Positions 19,601 through 26,342 of a DNA stretch of 52,431 nucleotides are shown here, piece after piece. The translations under genes and the position numbers were made by a program. The first letter of the stretch is position 1, and each line of letters starts with the position of its first letter. The notes beneath the pieces are model-generated. The model did not search any database, had not been told where the DNA came from, and was given only the letters and a program-made list of their open reading frames with translations. The stretch comes from an uncultured Synechococcus sp. (GTDB taxonomy: Bacteria; Cyanobacteriota; Cyanobacteriia; Phormidesmidales; Phormidesmidaceae), in the NCBI GenBank assembly GCA_937911865.1, contig CALDSK010000075.1, positions 1 through 52,431 of the forward strand. The letters run 5' to 3'.

Positions 19601-22341
19601 ACCCAAGCAAAGCCGCTGATTTACTGGAACCTGTAACCCCTGAAAACTGGTTAATCATTTCTGACAATGCAGAGAGATTAGAAGCGATTAGTCGCAAAGC
19701 TAAGGGTTGCAGCTGCACGTTGATTGACTTGTCTGAACCAGAATCGCTTGAACAGTTAGGCGCGGCATCTGAATATCAGAGCGCGATTTATTTTAGCGAT
19801 AGCAGCACTGATCAAAGCTGCCAGGACGTTTTGCACCTCACTCAAACTCTGGTGAAAGCTGCTGTGGCTCCAAAACTCTGGCTGGTAACCCAGAGCAGTC
19901 AAAAAATAGCGGATGATGACGAGCTGAACATTCAACAAAGCCCGCTATGGGGTATGGGCAGAACGATTGCGCTAGAACACCCTGAATTTGACTGTACCTG
20001 TATCGATTTGAGCGCAGGGGACGACGAAGAACAAAAGCTCGATCACTTAATTGCTGAGCTTCAGACTTCTCGTTCTCAATCACAGAATTCACAGATTGCT
20101 TACCGTGATGGTACTCGCTATAGGGCTCAGCTGATTCCTGCTGAACTCCCGCCACACGCTGCCAGTGGCTCGCGCCAGCTACAGATCTCCACCCGTGGTA
20201 GCTTGGAGCAGCTTCGATGGAATGAAAGCTCACGGCGTCAGCCTGAAAACGGCGAAGTAGAAATACGCGTGCAGGCTACCGGCCTAAACTTCCGGGATGT
20301 GCTTAATGCGCTGGGTCTGTATCCGGGGGATGCGGGTGCTTTAGGGTTGGAATGTGTGGGTGAGATTGTTGCAGTTGGCGCTGATGTCGAAAATGTCAGT
20401 ATAGGGGATGTGGTGTTAGCGATCGCGCCTGCTAGCTTCAGCAGCTATGTTACCGTCTCTGCTGAGCTGGTTGTTCGAAAGCCAAGCAAGATTAGCCCTG
20501 TGGAAGCTGCCACCATACCGACTGCGTTTTTGACGGCATACTACGCCCTAGTTCAGGTCGGAAAATTGCAGGCAGGCGATCGCGTCCTTATCCACTCAGC
20601 CGCAGGGGGGGTTGGCCAAGCCGCTGTACAAATTGCTCAACAGATCGGCGTAGACGTTTTTGCAACTGCCTCAACGGCCAAGTGGGACGTGCTTAGGGCG
20701 CAGGGTGTGCAACACATTTTCAACTCTCGTACTTTGGATTTTGCGGATGAGATTACACAGCAAACTCAGAGCGCAGGGGTGACTCTTATTCTCAATTCTC
20801 TTTCGGGTGAGACTATTGCCAAAAGCCTTTCAGTTCTTGCGACTGACGGTCGCTTTATAGAAATTGGAAAGGCCGGTATCTGGTCTGCTGTGCAAATGGC
20901 TCAGCAGCGGCCAGATGTGGATTACCAGGTTGTTGATTTGGTTGAGGTGACTGCCTGTCAGCCCGAAAAGATTCAGTCAATGCTTCAGCATGTTGTTAGT
21001 CAATGTCAGCAAGGTAGCCTGTGTCCGCTACCTGTACAGACGTTTGCCGCAGACCAAGTGATTGACGCTTTTCGCACGATGCAACAAGGCAAGCATATTG
21101 GTAAAGTTGTTGTGACTTCGCCGCCTGAAACGACTTCAGGTCCTAACATTCATCCTGATGCGGTCTATCTGATTACAGGGGGTACGGGCGCTTTGGGCAT
21201 CCGCTTGGCAAGATGGCTAGCCGATGAAGGCGCTTGCCATCTTGTTTTGTTGGGAAGGCGTGCCCCGTCTGAGGCGGTTCAGGAAATGATTGGGCAGATC
21301 AGCAGCTCTGGTGTGACTGTTGAGATTATTCAAGCTAATGTTGCTGACTTTGCGGGCGTGAAGGCAGCGATCGCACCTTTTGTTCAATCTACCAGCACTC
21401 CGCTCAAAGGCATTTTTCACCTCGCCGGGCAAACTCAAGATGCTGTTTTACAGCAGCAAAGCGAAACTCACTTCCGCAATGCTATGGCCGCTAAAGTGCA
21501 GGGCGGCTGGCATCTGCATCAGCTCACGCAGAGCTTGGAGCTCGACCATTTTGTTCTGTTCTCTTCTGCTGCGTCTGTGCTGGGCTCCGCCGGACAAATT
21601 AACTATGCAGCCGCTAACAGCTACCTGGACGGGCTAGCTCAGCTACGTCATAGTCAAAACCTGCCAGCGCTAAGCATAAACTGGGGAGCCTGGGCCAAAG
21701 CAGGCTTGGCTGAAACCACGATTGTAAAAAGTCGCTTAAGCCGTTCGGATATTCCACTGATCGAACCTGACGTCGGTTTTTCTATGCTCAAACAGATTCT
21801 CTCTTCATCGGCCTATTCCGAGATCGCACAAGTTGCTGTCTTGCCAGGTAATCGGACAAGTTGGGGGAATGTAGGTGCGAAACCTTCTGCAGACTCTCGA
21901 ACAGAACGTTTTGCAGACAGGATTGCTAATGCTGAAATCTCTGAACGTTCAAGCCTTGTAGCCGAACACCTAAAACAACAGGTTTCTGTTGTGCTGGGTA
22001 TCAATACCAACTCTCTTAAAGACGGCCAACAAAGCTTTGACGAACTGGGGTTAGACTCTCTGACTGCAGTAGAGCTGCGTAACCGTCTGCAAGCTAGTCT
22101 TGAGCAAGCGCTCCCTGCGACCCTAATTTACGACTACCCTACTATCGCTGCTCTAGCCCAACACCTCACAGCGCTGCTAGCACCTTCAACTATTGAACCA
22201 TCACAAAAAGAGCCATTGAAGGCGCTATCGAGCGATAGAAGGCAGGAGCTGTCTACTGCACTCCCTGAAGATCTCAGTCAGATGTCTGAAGCAGCGGCAG
22301 AGGCGCTGTTACTAGAAGAGCTGAAGCGTTTAGGCCAATAA
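13639..22341 (+). CDS. Type I polyketide synthase: AL-ACP-KS-AT-DH-ER-KR-ACP
   Basis: A 2900-residue modular synthase. Domains are: adenylating loading domain (~70-630; LLLTSGSTGMPKG, GYGMSETC, FNTGDLGYL, GRQKDVIILNG, GKIQR); ACP (~650-720, GGTSL); KS (~747-1180; TACSTS, EAHGTGT, KTNVGHL); AT (~1293-1600; GHSLGEY and HAFH, malonyl type); DH (~1676-1955; HRVYGEPVLPG and LLDSCLQ); ER (~2180-2490; SAAGGVGQAAVQ); KR (~2505-2690; TGGTGALG, Ser/Tyr in FSSAASVL and NYAAAN); ACP (~2760-2830, LGLDSL). The C-terminal helix resembles a docking tail. All reducing domains look intact, so one round should give a saturated extension. There is no thioesterase, sulfotransferase or reductase. The loader reads NWMPLEHVASL where fatty acyl-AMP ligases usually show YHDMGL. 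The start may be GTG 13639 or ATG 13768. Confidence 0.95.
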   Translation: MFYTALQPIIPHVATSNALQPGSKPAIVLLQQAYLFEIAQAQRMTSSSQFVSLSVDPSVGQDISQAYLAPSLVAALYQASDTNAGIRYIAADGTKTRCTYKQLLAEARQIATGLRRIITESDDESIDVVSNTDSSNTSTDHFVILQCSTSHQLLATFWGCILSGCVPVPVSTQPLPSGTTPLAGALHLLEKSIVITDKNQQAALSQQLSSFEHTVPVLTLENLKRLETTAADKKYFEEQREYHKPCSDRLALLLLTSGSTGMPKGVMLTHKNLQASTYGMATVNNLSSVDVTLNWMPLEHVASLVMFHLTEVCLGCEQIHVAQSRILQDPLSWIDLLETYKVTATWAPNFAYGLVNDQLANGTNRSWDLSAVRWMGNGAEAVVGKTARQFLQHLIPYGLSPTAISPGYGMSETCSGVVHSRQFSLETTYDSDTFVTVGRPIPGTALRIVDDVDRLLPEGAIGRLQVKGLTVMAGYYQPFDQATDLDTDLNAAVFTDDGWFNTGDLGYLKSGALTITGRQKDVIILNGINYYSHDIESVVESIEGIETSFTAACGVRSPESASEQLAIFFHPNDELADTGDIIALVSQIRTRLVDHIGVSAAYVVPVGQAEIPKTAIGKIQRAQLVKWFEAGAFSEQIQQIVQAFQELVKSRGFTSADIETIISSVWQSVLDIKTVGVQDNFFELGGTSLRLMQVLSRLQNEIDPTLTTVELFQYPTIASLTTYLLRTDDAAAPIKVRARSKSSVSNDIAVIGMAGRFPGAQNLETFWQNLKNGTESITFFSDEELLAAGVEPELLQNPNYVKASPTLDDIDCFDADFFGYSPKEARLMDPQQRLLLECAWESLEAAGYDPFTYEGAIGLYAGATLNTYLLNHVYPNRHTLDSNESMDVFNLSSFGGFQVAIANDKDYLTTRVSYKLNLRGPSINVQTACSTSLVSIHLAAQSLLQGECDMALAGGVSVETPQKAGYLYQDGMILSADGHCRAFDNSSRGTLFGSGVGLVVLKKLEQAIEDKDSIVAVIKGSAVGNDGGQKVGYLAPLSEGQSRVAAEALTLANTPAETIGYVEAHGTGTQLGDPIEIAALSQAFYLSPEHIKTNVKQFCPIGSVKTNVGHLNIASGVVGFIKTALAVHYGKIPPSLHFKAPNAQIDFANSPFYVNTQLADWPKKETPRRASINSLGIGGTNVHMVLEEMMSEEGCQLTALEHKACKNKDGETPFELFCLSAKNEVALRALAQRYRDFLIAQPDVSLADMCFTVAVGRSHFSHRLAIVATDVATIASQLEDWLNRQNRTIQTPTPKLAFLFTGQGSQYVGMGRGLYDTQPAFRTSIERCAESLKVLNIDLLDLLFESSSAEQTIHQTVYTQPVLFAFEYSIAQLWLSWGIQPSAVLGHSLGEYVAACVAGVFSLDDALKLVAARGQLMQDLPSTGSMISVMAGASELQDMFNEAKKGEIVKGEIAIAAINAPQNTVLSGSNRAIAHITRQLEAKGIQYKPLKVSHAFHSPLIEPMLADFRQVAESITYRLADIDVVSNVTGEIADVASSDYWVRHVCAPVNFAASMTALGNQNIQTFIECGPRPVLIALGRETLSDDSYTWLPSLHPKQPEAKQMLIGLAALYQQGHTVNWTDFYRENRCRRIPLPIYPFQKQRHWLERPPTAARPVAQKIGRTIEASEEQNPEQNQHPLLGCQLQTPLEQILFQQTLDATQSNFLQHHRVYGEPVLPGAAYLEMAIAAGKKVLKGDEVQLDNVVISKAITLTAQPTILQTVLTPFSGAQSNGYTFEIYSRLKGESDWTRHAEGKLISQEHVSLKTVDFDDLKESLDTTLSATEHYAACAQKGLNYSGHFRSVQQIWQSEGKALGTIAIPTVLSCADYYFHPALLDSCLQCVLAALPEPACFDTYVPIGVERLCSYRPFTLAGSRCWSDVRLRPIVPGADIVVADVQIVSEQGEAIALASGLAAKRVSQDSSAFRDVSLGTSLGAVQDAKGWLYQLKWYPSKAADLLEPVTPENWLIISDNAERLEAISRKAKGCSCTLIDLSEPESLEQLGAASEYQSAIYFSDSSTDQSCQDVLHLTQTLVKAAVAPKLWLVTQSSQKIADDDELNIQQSPLWGMGRTIALEHPEFDCTCIDLSAGDDEEQKLDHLIAELQTSRSQSQNSQIAYRDGTRYRAQLIPAELPPHAASGSRQLQISTRGSLEQLRWNESSRRQPENGEVEIRVQATGLNFRDVLNALGLYPGDAGALGLECVGEIVAVGADVENVSIGDVVLAIAPASFSSYVTVSAELVVRKPSKISPVEAATIPTAFLTAYYALVQVGKLQAGDRVLIHSAAGGVGQAAVQIAQQIGVDVFATASTAKWDVLRAQGVQHIFNSRTLDFADEITQQTQSAGVTLILNSLSGETIAKSLSVLATDGRFIEIGKAGIWSAVQMAQQRPDVDYQVVDLVEVTACQPEKIQSMLQHVVSQCQQGSLCPLPVQTFAADQVIDAFRTMQQGKHIGKVVVTSPPETTSGPNIHPDAVYLITGGTGALGIRLARWLADEGACHLVLLGRRAPSEAVQEMIGQISSSGVTVEIIQANVADFAGVKAAIAPFVQSTSTPLKGIFHLAGQTQDAVLQQQSETHFRNAMAAKVQGGWHLHQLTQSLELDHFVLFSSAASVLGSAGQINYAAANSYLDGLAQLRHSQNLPALSINWGAWAKAGLAETTIVKSRLSRSDIPLIEPDVGFSMLKQILSSSAYSEIAQVAVLPGNRTSWGNVGAKPSADSRTERFADRIANAEISERSSLVAEHLKQQVSVVLGINTNSLKDGQQSFDELGLDSLTAVELRNRLQASLEQALPATLIYDYPTIAALAQHLTALLAPSTIEPSQKEPLKALSSDRRQELSTALPEDLSQMSEAAAEALLLEELKRLGQ

Positions 22342-22347
22342 GAGTAA

Positions 22348-22371
22348 AGTTTATACATCAGTTTATATATC
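22348..22371. repeat. 2 x 12-bp tandem duplication after PKS
   Basis: agtttatacatc is followed by agtttatatatc in the 52-bp gap between the PKS stop and the next gene. Confidence 0.7.
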
Positions 22372-22393
22372 ATCTGTCGAAAGGTAATTGCCT

Positions 22394-23716
22394 ATGCCGT
22401 TTTTAGGAATGCCGTCTATACAGAAAAAAGACAAGGCCACTACTGAAGGCCGACAGATAGCGCGAGGGGTGTTGGTCGGGCTCGGTGTAGTGGCAACATT
22501 GGCGTGCGCGGGGCTGTGGTGGCGATCGCGTCATCAGGTGCATTACATTACCCTGGCGACAGGCGGGGAAACGGGTGAGTACTATGCTTTCGGGCAGGCG
22601 ATCGCTCAGGTGACTAAAAGGCACGCACCCCATATTCAAGTAGAAGTCGTGGCCTCTGCTGGATCGACCGAAAACATGGAAAGCGTGCAAACTAGCGCGG
22701 CAGACCTGGCGCTGGTTCAAAGCGATACGCCCGTGCAGCCAGCCGTGCGAGCAGTGGCACAGCTATATCCAGAAATGTTTCACCTGATCGCCCGTGAAAC
22801 GGCTAATATCCAAACGCTGCGAGATTTGAGTGGTAAGCGGATTGCGTTAATGCCTGCTGGCAGCGGCTCTCACGAGCTGTTTTGGCCGCTTGCTGAGCAC
22901 TATGGCCTGTCCAAGCAGGATTTTATGACCCAGCCGATGCCTGCGGATGCGGCCCATGCGGCCTTGCTTGCGGGTGACGTTGATGCGCTCTTTCGAATTA
23001 TTGGGCTCGGTAACCCATCAGTCGCTGAGCTTTTTCAAACCGATGGTCTTGAGCTAATTGAGATTTCTCAGCTTGGCGCTTTACAGCTGAGCCAGCCTTA
23101 TTTAGAGTCTACGGTGATTCCTCAAGGTAGCTACAGTGGCAGTCGGCCTGTACCGCCGAGTGATTTTCCCGTCATTGCCGTGAGTGCACTGCTGGTTGCT
23201 AACGTAAAAGCGATTACCAGCGTACTGTACGAGCATCGAAATGAACTTATTTCGATAACGCCAAGAGCAGCCAGTATTCAGTCGCCAGAAGTCAGTCAAA
23301 ACCTGGGATTTCCGCTGCATCCTGGGGCAAAGGCTTACTATGCGCAGGATACACCCTCCTTTGTTGTGAAGTATGCCGAAGCTATGGGCTTTTTACTGTC
23401 GCTGTCTTTTCTGAGCGTCTCTAGCTTTTGGCAGTTTCGTCAATGGCTGATTGGGCGTCAAAAAAATCGGGCAGATGATTATAATTTGGAGATTCTGGCG
23501 CTGATAGAGCTGGTAGAACAGGCTGAAACGCTGACTCAGCTACAGGCGTTAAGAAAGCAGCTGTTCTCAATCTTGCGACAGGTGGTGATTGATTTAGATG
23601 TCGATAAAATTTCACCAGAGTCTTTTCAGTCTTTTACCTTTCCGTGGGAAGTTGCGATGACGACACTACACCATCAGGAGATGGTATTGCATCAGGTAGA
23701 AGAGTCAGAAAATTAA
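22394..23716 (+). CDS. TAXI-family TRAP-type solute-binding protein, membrane anchored
   Basis: A 440-residue protein. A basic N-terminus and one hydrophobic segment (~24-42, GVLVGLGVVATLACAGLWW) anchor it. The binding domain follows with the TAXI pattern YITLATGGETGEYYAFGQAI, ENMESVQTSAADLALVQSD and LRDLSGKRIALMPAGSGS. A second hydrophobic segment near residues 325-345 precedes a ~90-residue cytoplasmic-type tail (ALIELVEQAETLTQLQALRK). TAXI proteins bind small acids for TRAP transporters, yet no TRAP membrane subunit is present. The tail suggests a sensing or adaptor role, as inference. ATG 22394 sits 8-9 bases after AAAGG; TTG 22388 is too close. It follows the PKS by 52 bp and may be cotranscribed. 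Confidence 0.8.
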   Translation: MPFLGMPSIQKKDKATTEGRQIARGVLVGLGVVATLACAGLWWRSRHQVHYITLATGGETGEYYAFGQAIAQVTKRHAPHIQVEVVASAGSTENMESVQTSAADLALVQSDTPVQPAVRAVAQLYPEMFHLIARETANIQTLRDLSGKRIALMPAGSGSHELFWPLAEHYGLSKQDFMTQPMPADAAHAALLAGDVDALFRIIGLGNPSVAELFQTDGLELIEISQLGALQLSQPYLESTVIPQGSYSGSRPVPPSDFPVIAVSALLVANVKAITSVLYEHRNELISITPRAASIQSPEVSQNLGFPLHPGAKAYYAQDTPSFVVKYAEAMGFLLSLSFLSVSSFWQFRQWLIGRQKNRADDYNLEILALIELVEQAETLTQLQALRKQLFSILRQVVIDLDVDKISPESFQSFTFPWEVAMTTLHHQEMVLHQVEESEN

Positions 23717-23778
23717 GTCGGCCTGTCGTTTTTTATAGCGTAGTACCTTACGCTTAAGTTGCTGTATATTAATAGGAA

Positions 23779-25329
23779 ATGCTCTCGTTAAAGGTGCTTC
23801 TATGGGCACTTTTGTTCTTCTCTATCATCACTATGAGTCTTTCCAAAGCCTGCTCAAATCAACATGATAGAGAAGAGGCTACCGCTAAGAAATGGCTGTT
23901 GAGAGGGCTTTTGGTTGCTGCTGGTGCACATCTGGGTTTGATTCCATTGATGGCTCTCGTTCCTGAGAAGGTGGTTGAGCCCCCTGAGCGAATTGCTCTG
24001 ATTGTTACTAGCCCGACTGAGCCGATTGAGACGCCTGAGACGGTAATTGAAGATGTGCCGTCAGAAGAGAGTGTGGAAGCGTTAACAGAGGCCGTTGCTC
24101 AAGCAGAGCTTGCCGCAGAAGCTCAGGTCTCGGGTGGGGTATCAGCGCCACCACCACCGGTTGCTTCTTTTCAGCCGTCGCCGCCTGCTTTAGCTGAGCC
24201 TGAACCCGTTCAGCCTGAGCCTGCTGAAATTTCGGAAGATCCTGTGGCTGACGAGCCTGTACTGGAGGAGCCAACTGAGCCGACAGATACAGCTTTTACA
24301 GAGTCTGAAACTGAAGAGACTGAAGAGACTGAAGAGACTGAGACCGAAGCTGATGCGCAAGAGACTGAGCGTGATTCAGAGCCGGTTGAAACGGCTGCAA
24401 ACAATGTTGGTGATGCTGCAGATACTGATCTAGACGTCTTGCGAGATCGGTTGAGGCGTGCCCGTCAGCGAGAAGGTGTAGAAGACGGAACAGGCGATGC
24501 GCCCTCAGAATCGACTGAGACAGGCACAGAAACTGCGCGGCGCGATGGCCCTTCAGAAGGATCGGGTGCAGGCAGTGCTGACGGTGATGGCGATGGGGAT
24601 AGTAGCGGCGCGAGTACGGTTAGCTGTCGGCGGTGCGATCGCCCTGAATATCCTGAAGAAGCTTTGGATTCAGGTGTAGAAGGTTCGCCTTCTGTCAATT
24701 TAGAATTTGACGAAAATGGTAATGTCGTTGGTGCGGTGTTAGAGCAGTCAAGTGGCAATGCCGCGCTAGACCAGGCGGCATTAGAGGCCGCGCGTGACTA
24801 CGAGCTAGATAGCGGTGGGCAACGTGGCTCGGTGTCTGTAGAAATTGACTTTGGGATTGAAGGATCGGAGCGATCGCGCGCAGCTCAGCGGCGAGGAGAA
24901 AGGGAATCTGTCAGTACGCCAGCGCCAGAAGCTGTGGCCAGTCCACCTTCGGCTGAGCCTGTCCCTGCTAGCCCCCCTGAAGAAATTATTGGCGCTCCGC
25001 TTCCGCCTTCAGAAAGAAATCCTGCACCGGAACCTGTGGAACCAGAATCGGCGGCACCAGAGCCTGCAGTACCAGAGCCAATCGAGCCAGAGCCAGTCGA
25101 GCCAGAGCCTGCAGAACCAGAACCGGCGGCTCCGGAGCCTGTGGTTCCAGAACCAGCTGAGCAGGAACCTACAGCGCCTGTTCCTGATATCGCACCGCCG
25201 CCAGAGCCAGTAGCACCAGAGCCAGCGCCAGTTGCCCCACCACCAGAGCCAGTAGCACCGGCGCCAGAACCTGTGACGCCGCCGCCAGAACCCACTGCTA
25301 TTCCTGATATTGCTCCACCTGCGGAGTAA
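23779..25329 (+). CDS. tonB: TonB-like energy transducer with internal C-terminal domain and long Pro-rich tail
   Basis: A 516-residue TonB-type protein. There is one clear membrane segment (~42-63, LLRGLLVAAGAHLGLIPLM), preceded by another hydrophobic stretch if the first ATG is used; ATG 23833 is the alternative. A long acidic/proline region follows, with E-E-T repeats near residues 175-192. A TonB C-terminal domain spans ~280-357 (CRRCDRPEYPEEALDSG, NLEFDENGNVVGAVL, NAALDQAALEAARDYEL). A further ~150 residues of P-E-P/E-P-A repeats then run to the end. In Escherichia coli TonB the receptor-binding domain is terminal. It converges on the binding lipoprotein gene 14 bp away and belongs to the ExbB-ExbD uptake system of this region. 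Confidence 0.85.
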   Translation: MLSLKVLLWALLFFSIITMSLSKACSNQHDREEATAKKWLLRGLLVAAGAHLGLIPLMALVPEKVVEPPERIALIVTSPTEPIETPETVIEDVPSEESVEALTEAVAQAELAAEAQVSGGVSAPPPPVASFQPSPPALAEPEPVQPEPAEISEDPVADEPVLEEPTEPTDTAFTESETEETEETEETETEADAQETERDSEPVETAANNVGDAADTDLDVLRDRLRRARQREGVEDGTGDAPSESTETGTETARRDGPSEGSGAGSADGDGDGDSSGASTVSCRRCDRPEYPEEALDSGVEGSPSVNLEFDENGNVVGAVLEQSSGNAALDQAALEAARDYELDSGGQRGSVSVEIDFGIEGSERSRAAQRRGERESVSTPAPEAVASPPSAEPVPASPPEEIIGAPLPPSERNPAPEPVEPESAAPEPAVPEPIEPEPVEPEPAEPEPAAPEPVVPEPAEQEPTAPVPDIAPPPEPVAPEPAPVAPPPEPVAPAPEPVTPPPEPTAIPDIAPPAE

Positions 25330-25343
25330 CTGCGTCGAATGTC

Positions 25344-26276
25344 TTATTCGGCAAGCTGGCTCTTTAGTTGCTCACAGGCTGCTTCTATACTGGAGATACT
25401 GCCTGGGTTTACCAAGCCAAAGTAGTCGAACGAGAACACATTTCCTTCCTGGATTGCGGTTAGCTGACTCCAAAAAGGTTCGTTTTCGAGCTGGCCCAAC
25501 AGGTCTTCTCCGGTATCGACAATCATGACAGCGTCAGGATCCGTTTCAATCACTTTCTCCGCAGAAAGCGTGACATAGCCATCAAATTCACTCTCTTCCT
25601 GCAAGTCTGCAGCGAGATTTTGAATATTGAACTGTTTTAGAAAGTCGCCTGCCCAGCTGTTCTTGTTGGGTGCTAGTATCGGCTGACGGCTCACCAAAAC
25701 TAAAGCTGTTGGATTAGCAGTCGGTGACTGTGCCAGGCAAGCATCATATCTTTCTAAAAGCGGCGCTGCGTCTGCTTCTATGATGGTAGCGAGCTCGGCT
25801 GTGAAGCTGCGAAGCTGTTCCCAGCTATTAATATCAGCGGCTAAAACTGGAATATCTAGCTCGTCAAGCCGCTGCAATGCCTTGTCGTGAAACCCTTTTG
25901 CCCCGATAACTAAGTCAGGCTGGAGTGCAATAATTTGCTCTAAGTCTGGTTCGGTGCGCCTTTGGCTAACGATTGGAATATCAGCAAAGCGAGAATCTTG
26001 AGACAAAATTGGGCTGCCAGGAATACCACTTAATTTTTCTGAGTTAAGCGTAGCCACCAAATCAGCGCTAAGAGAGGTTAGCGCAATTACCCGTTCTGCG
26101 GACTCAATGACACTAGCAGCTAGAGCATCGGCATCGGTATTATCAGCTGAAAGCTCGGTTTGTTCTGCGGCTTCTGTGGATGAAGGGTTGTTTGTTGCAG
26201 TAGGTGTGCAGGCAAACAAGATAGCGCTGCTAGTGGCAATGCCTAGCTGTAGAAATCGCTGGTATTTTATATTCAT
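25344..26276 (-). CDS. Iron-complex (siderophore or heme) ABC substrate-binding lipoprotein
   Basis: A FecB/BtuF-type binding protein of 310 residues from ATG 26276. The lipoprotein signal ends in the lipobox LFAC, then a Ser/Thr/Glu linker. Core motifs are AERVIALTSLSADLVATL, RTEPDLEQIIALQPDLVIG, VLAADINSWEQLRS and DPDAVMIVDTG. An upstream in-frame TTG (26333) would add 19 residues that do not fit a signal peptide, so I reject it. It is 66 bp downstream of the receptor gene on the same strand and should serve the permease/ATPase pair at 29578-31368. Whether the ligand is heme, cobalamin or a siderophore is not decided by the sequence. Confidence 0.87.
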   Translation of the reverse strand: MNIKYQRFLQLGIATSSAILFACTPTATNNPSSTEAAEQTELSADNTDADALAASVIESAERVIALTSLSADLVATLNSEKLSGIPGSPILSQDSRFADIPIVSQRRTEPDLEQIIALQPDLVIGAKGFHDKALQRLDELDIPVLAADINSWEQLRSFTAELATIIEADAAPLLERYDACLAQSPTANPTALVLVSRQPILAPNKNSWAGDFLKQFNIQNLAADLQEESEFDGYVTLSAEKVIETDPDAVMIVDTGEDLLGQLENEPFWSQLTAIQEGNVFSFDYFGLVNPGSISSIEAACEQLKSQLAE

Positions 26277-26342
26277 TTTGGGGCCTATACTTTTGCAGTT
26301 TGTATTGGTGAGGTCTATAAAAATGATAGACAAACAATCTGT

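Noticed and set aside
13639..22341. PKS as an olefin synthase or heterocyst glycolipid synthase
   Set aside because: There is no sulfotransferase-thioesterase end, the loader lacks the fatty-acyl ligase motif, and no hgl-type neighbours are present.
24210..25295. Several long open frames opposite and alongside tonB
   Set aside because: They are shadows of the repetitive Pro/Glu-coding sequence and encode only low-complexity S/G/V or Q/S runs.
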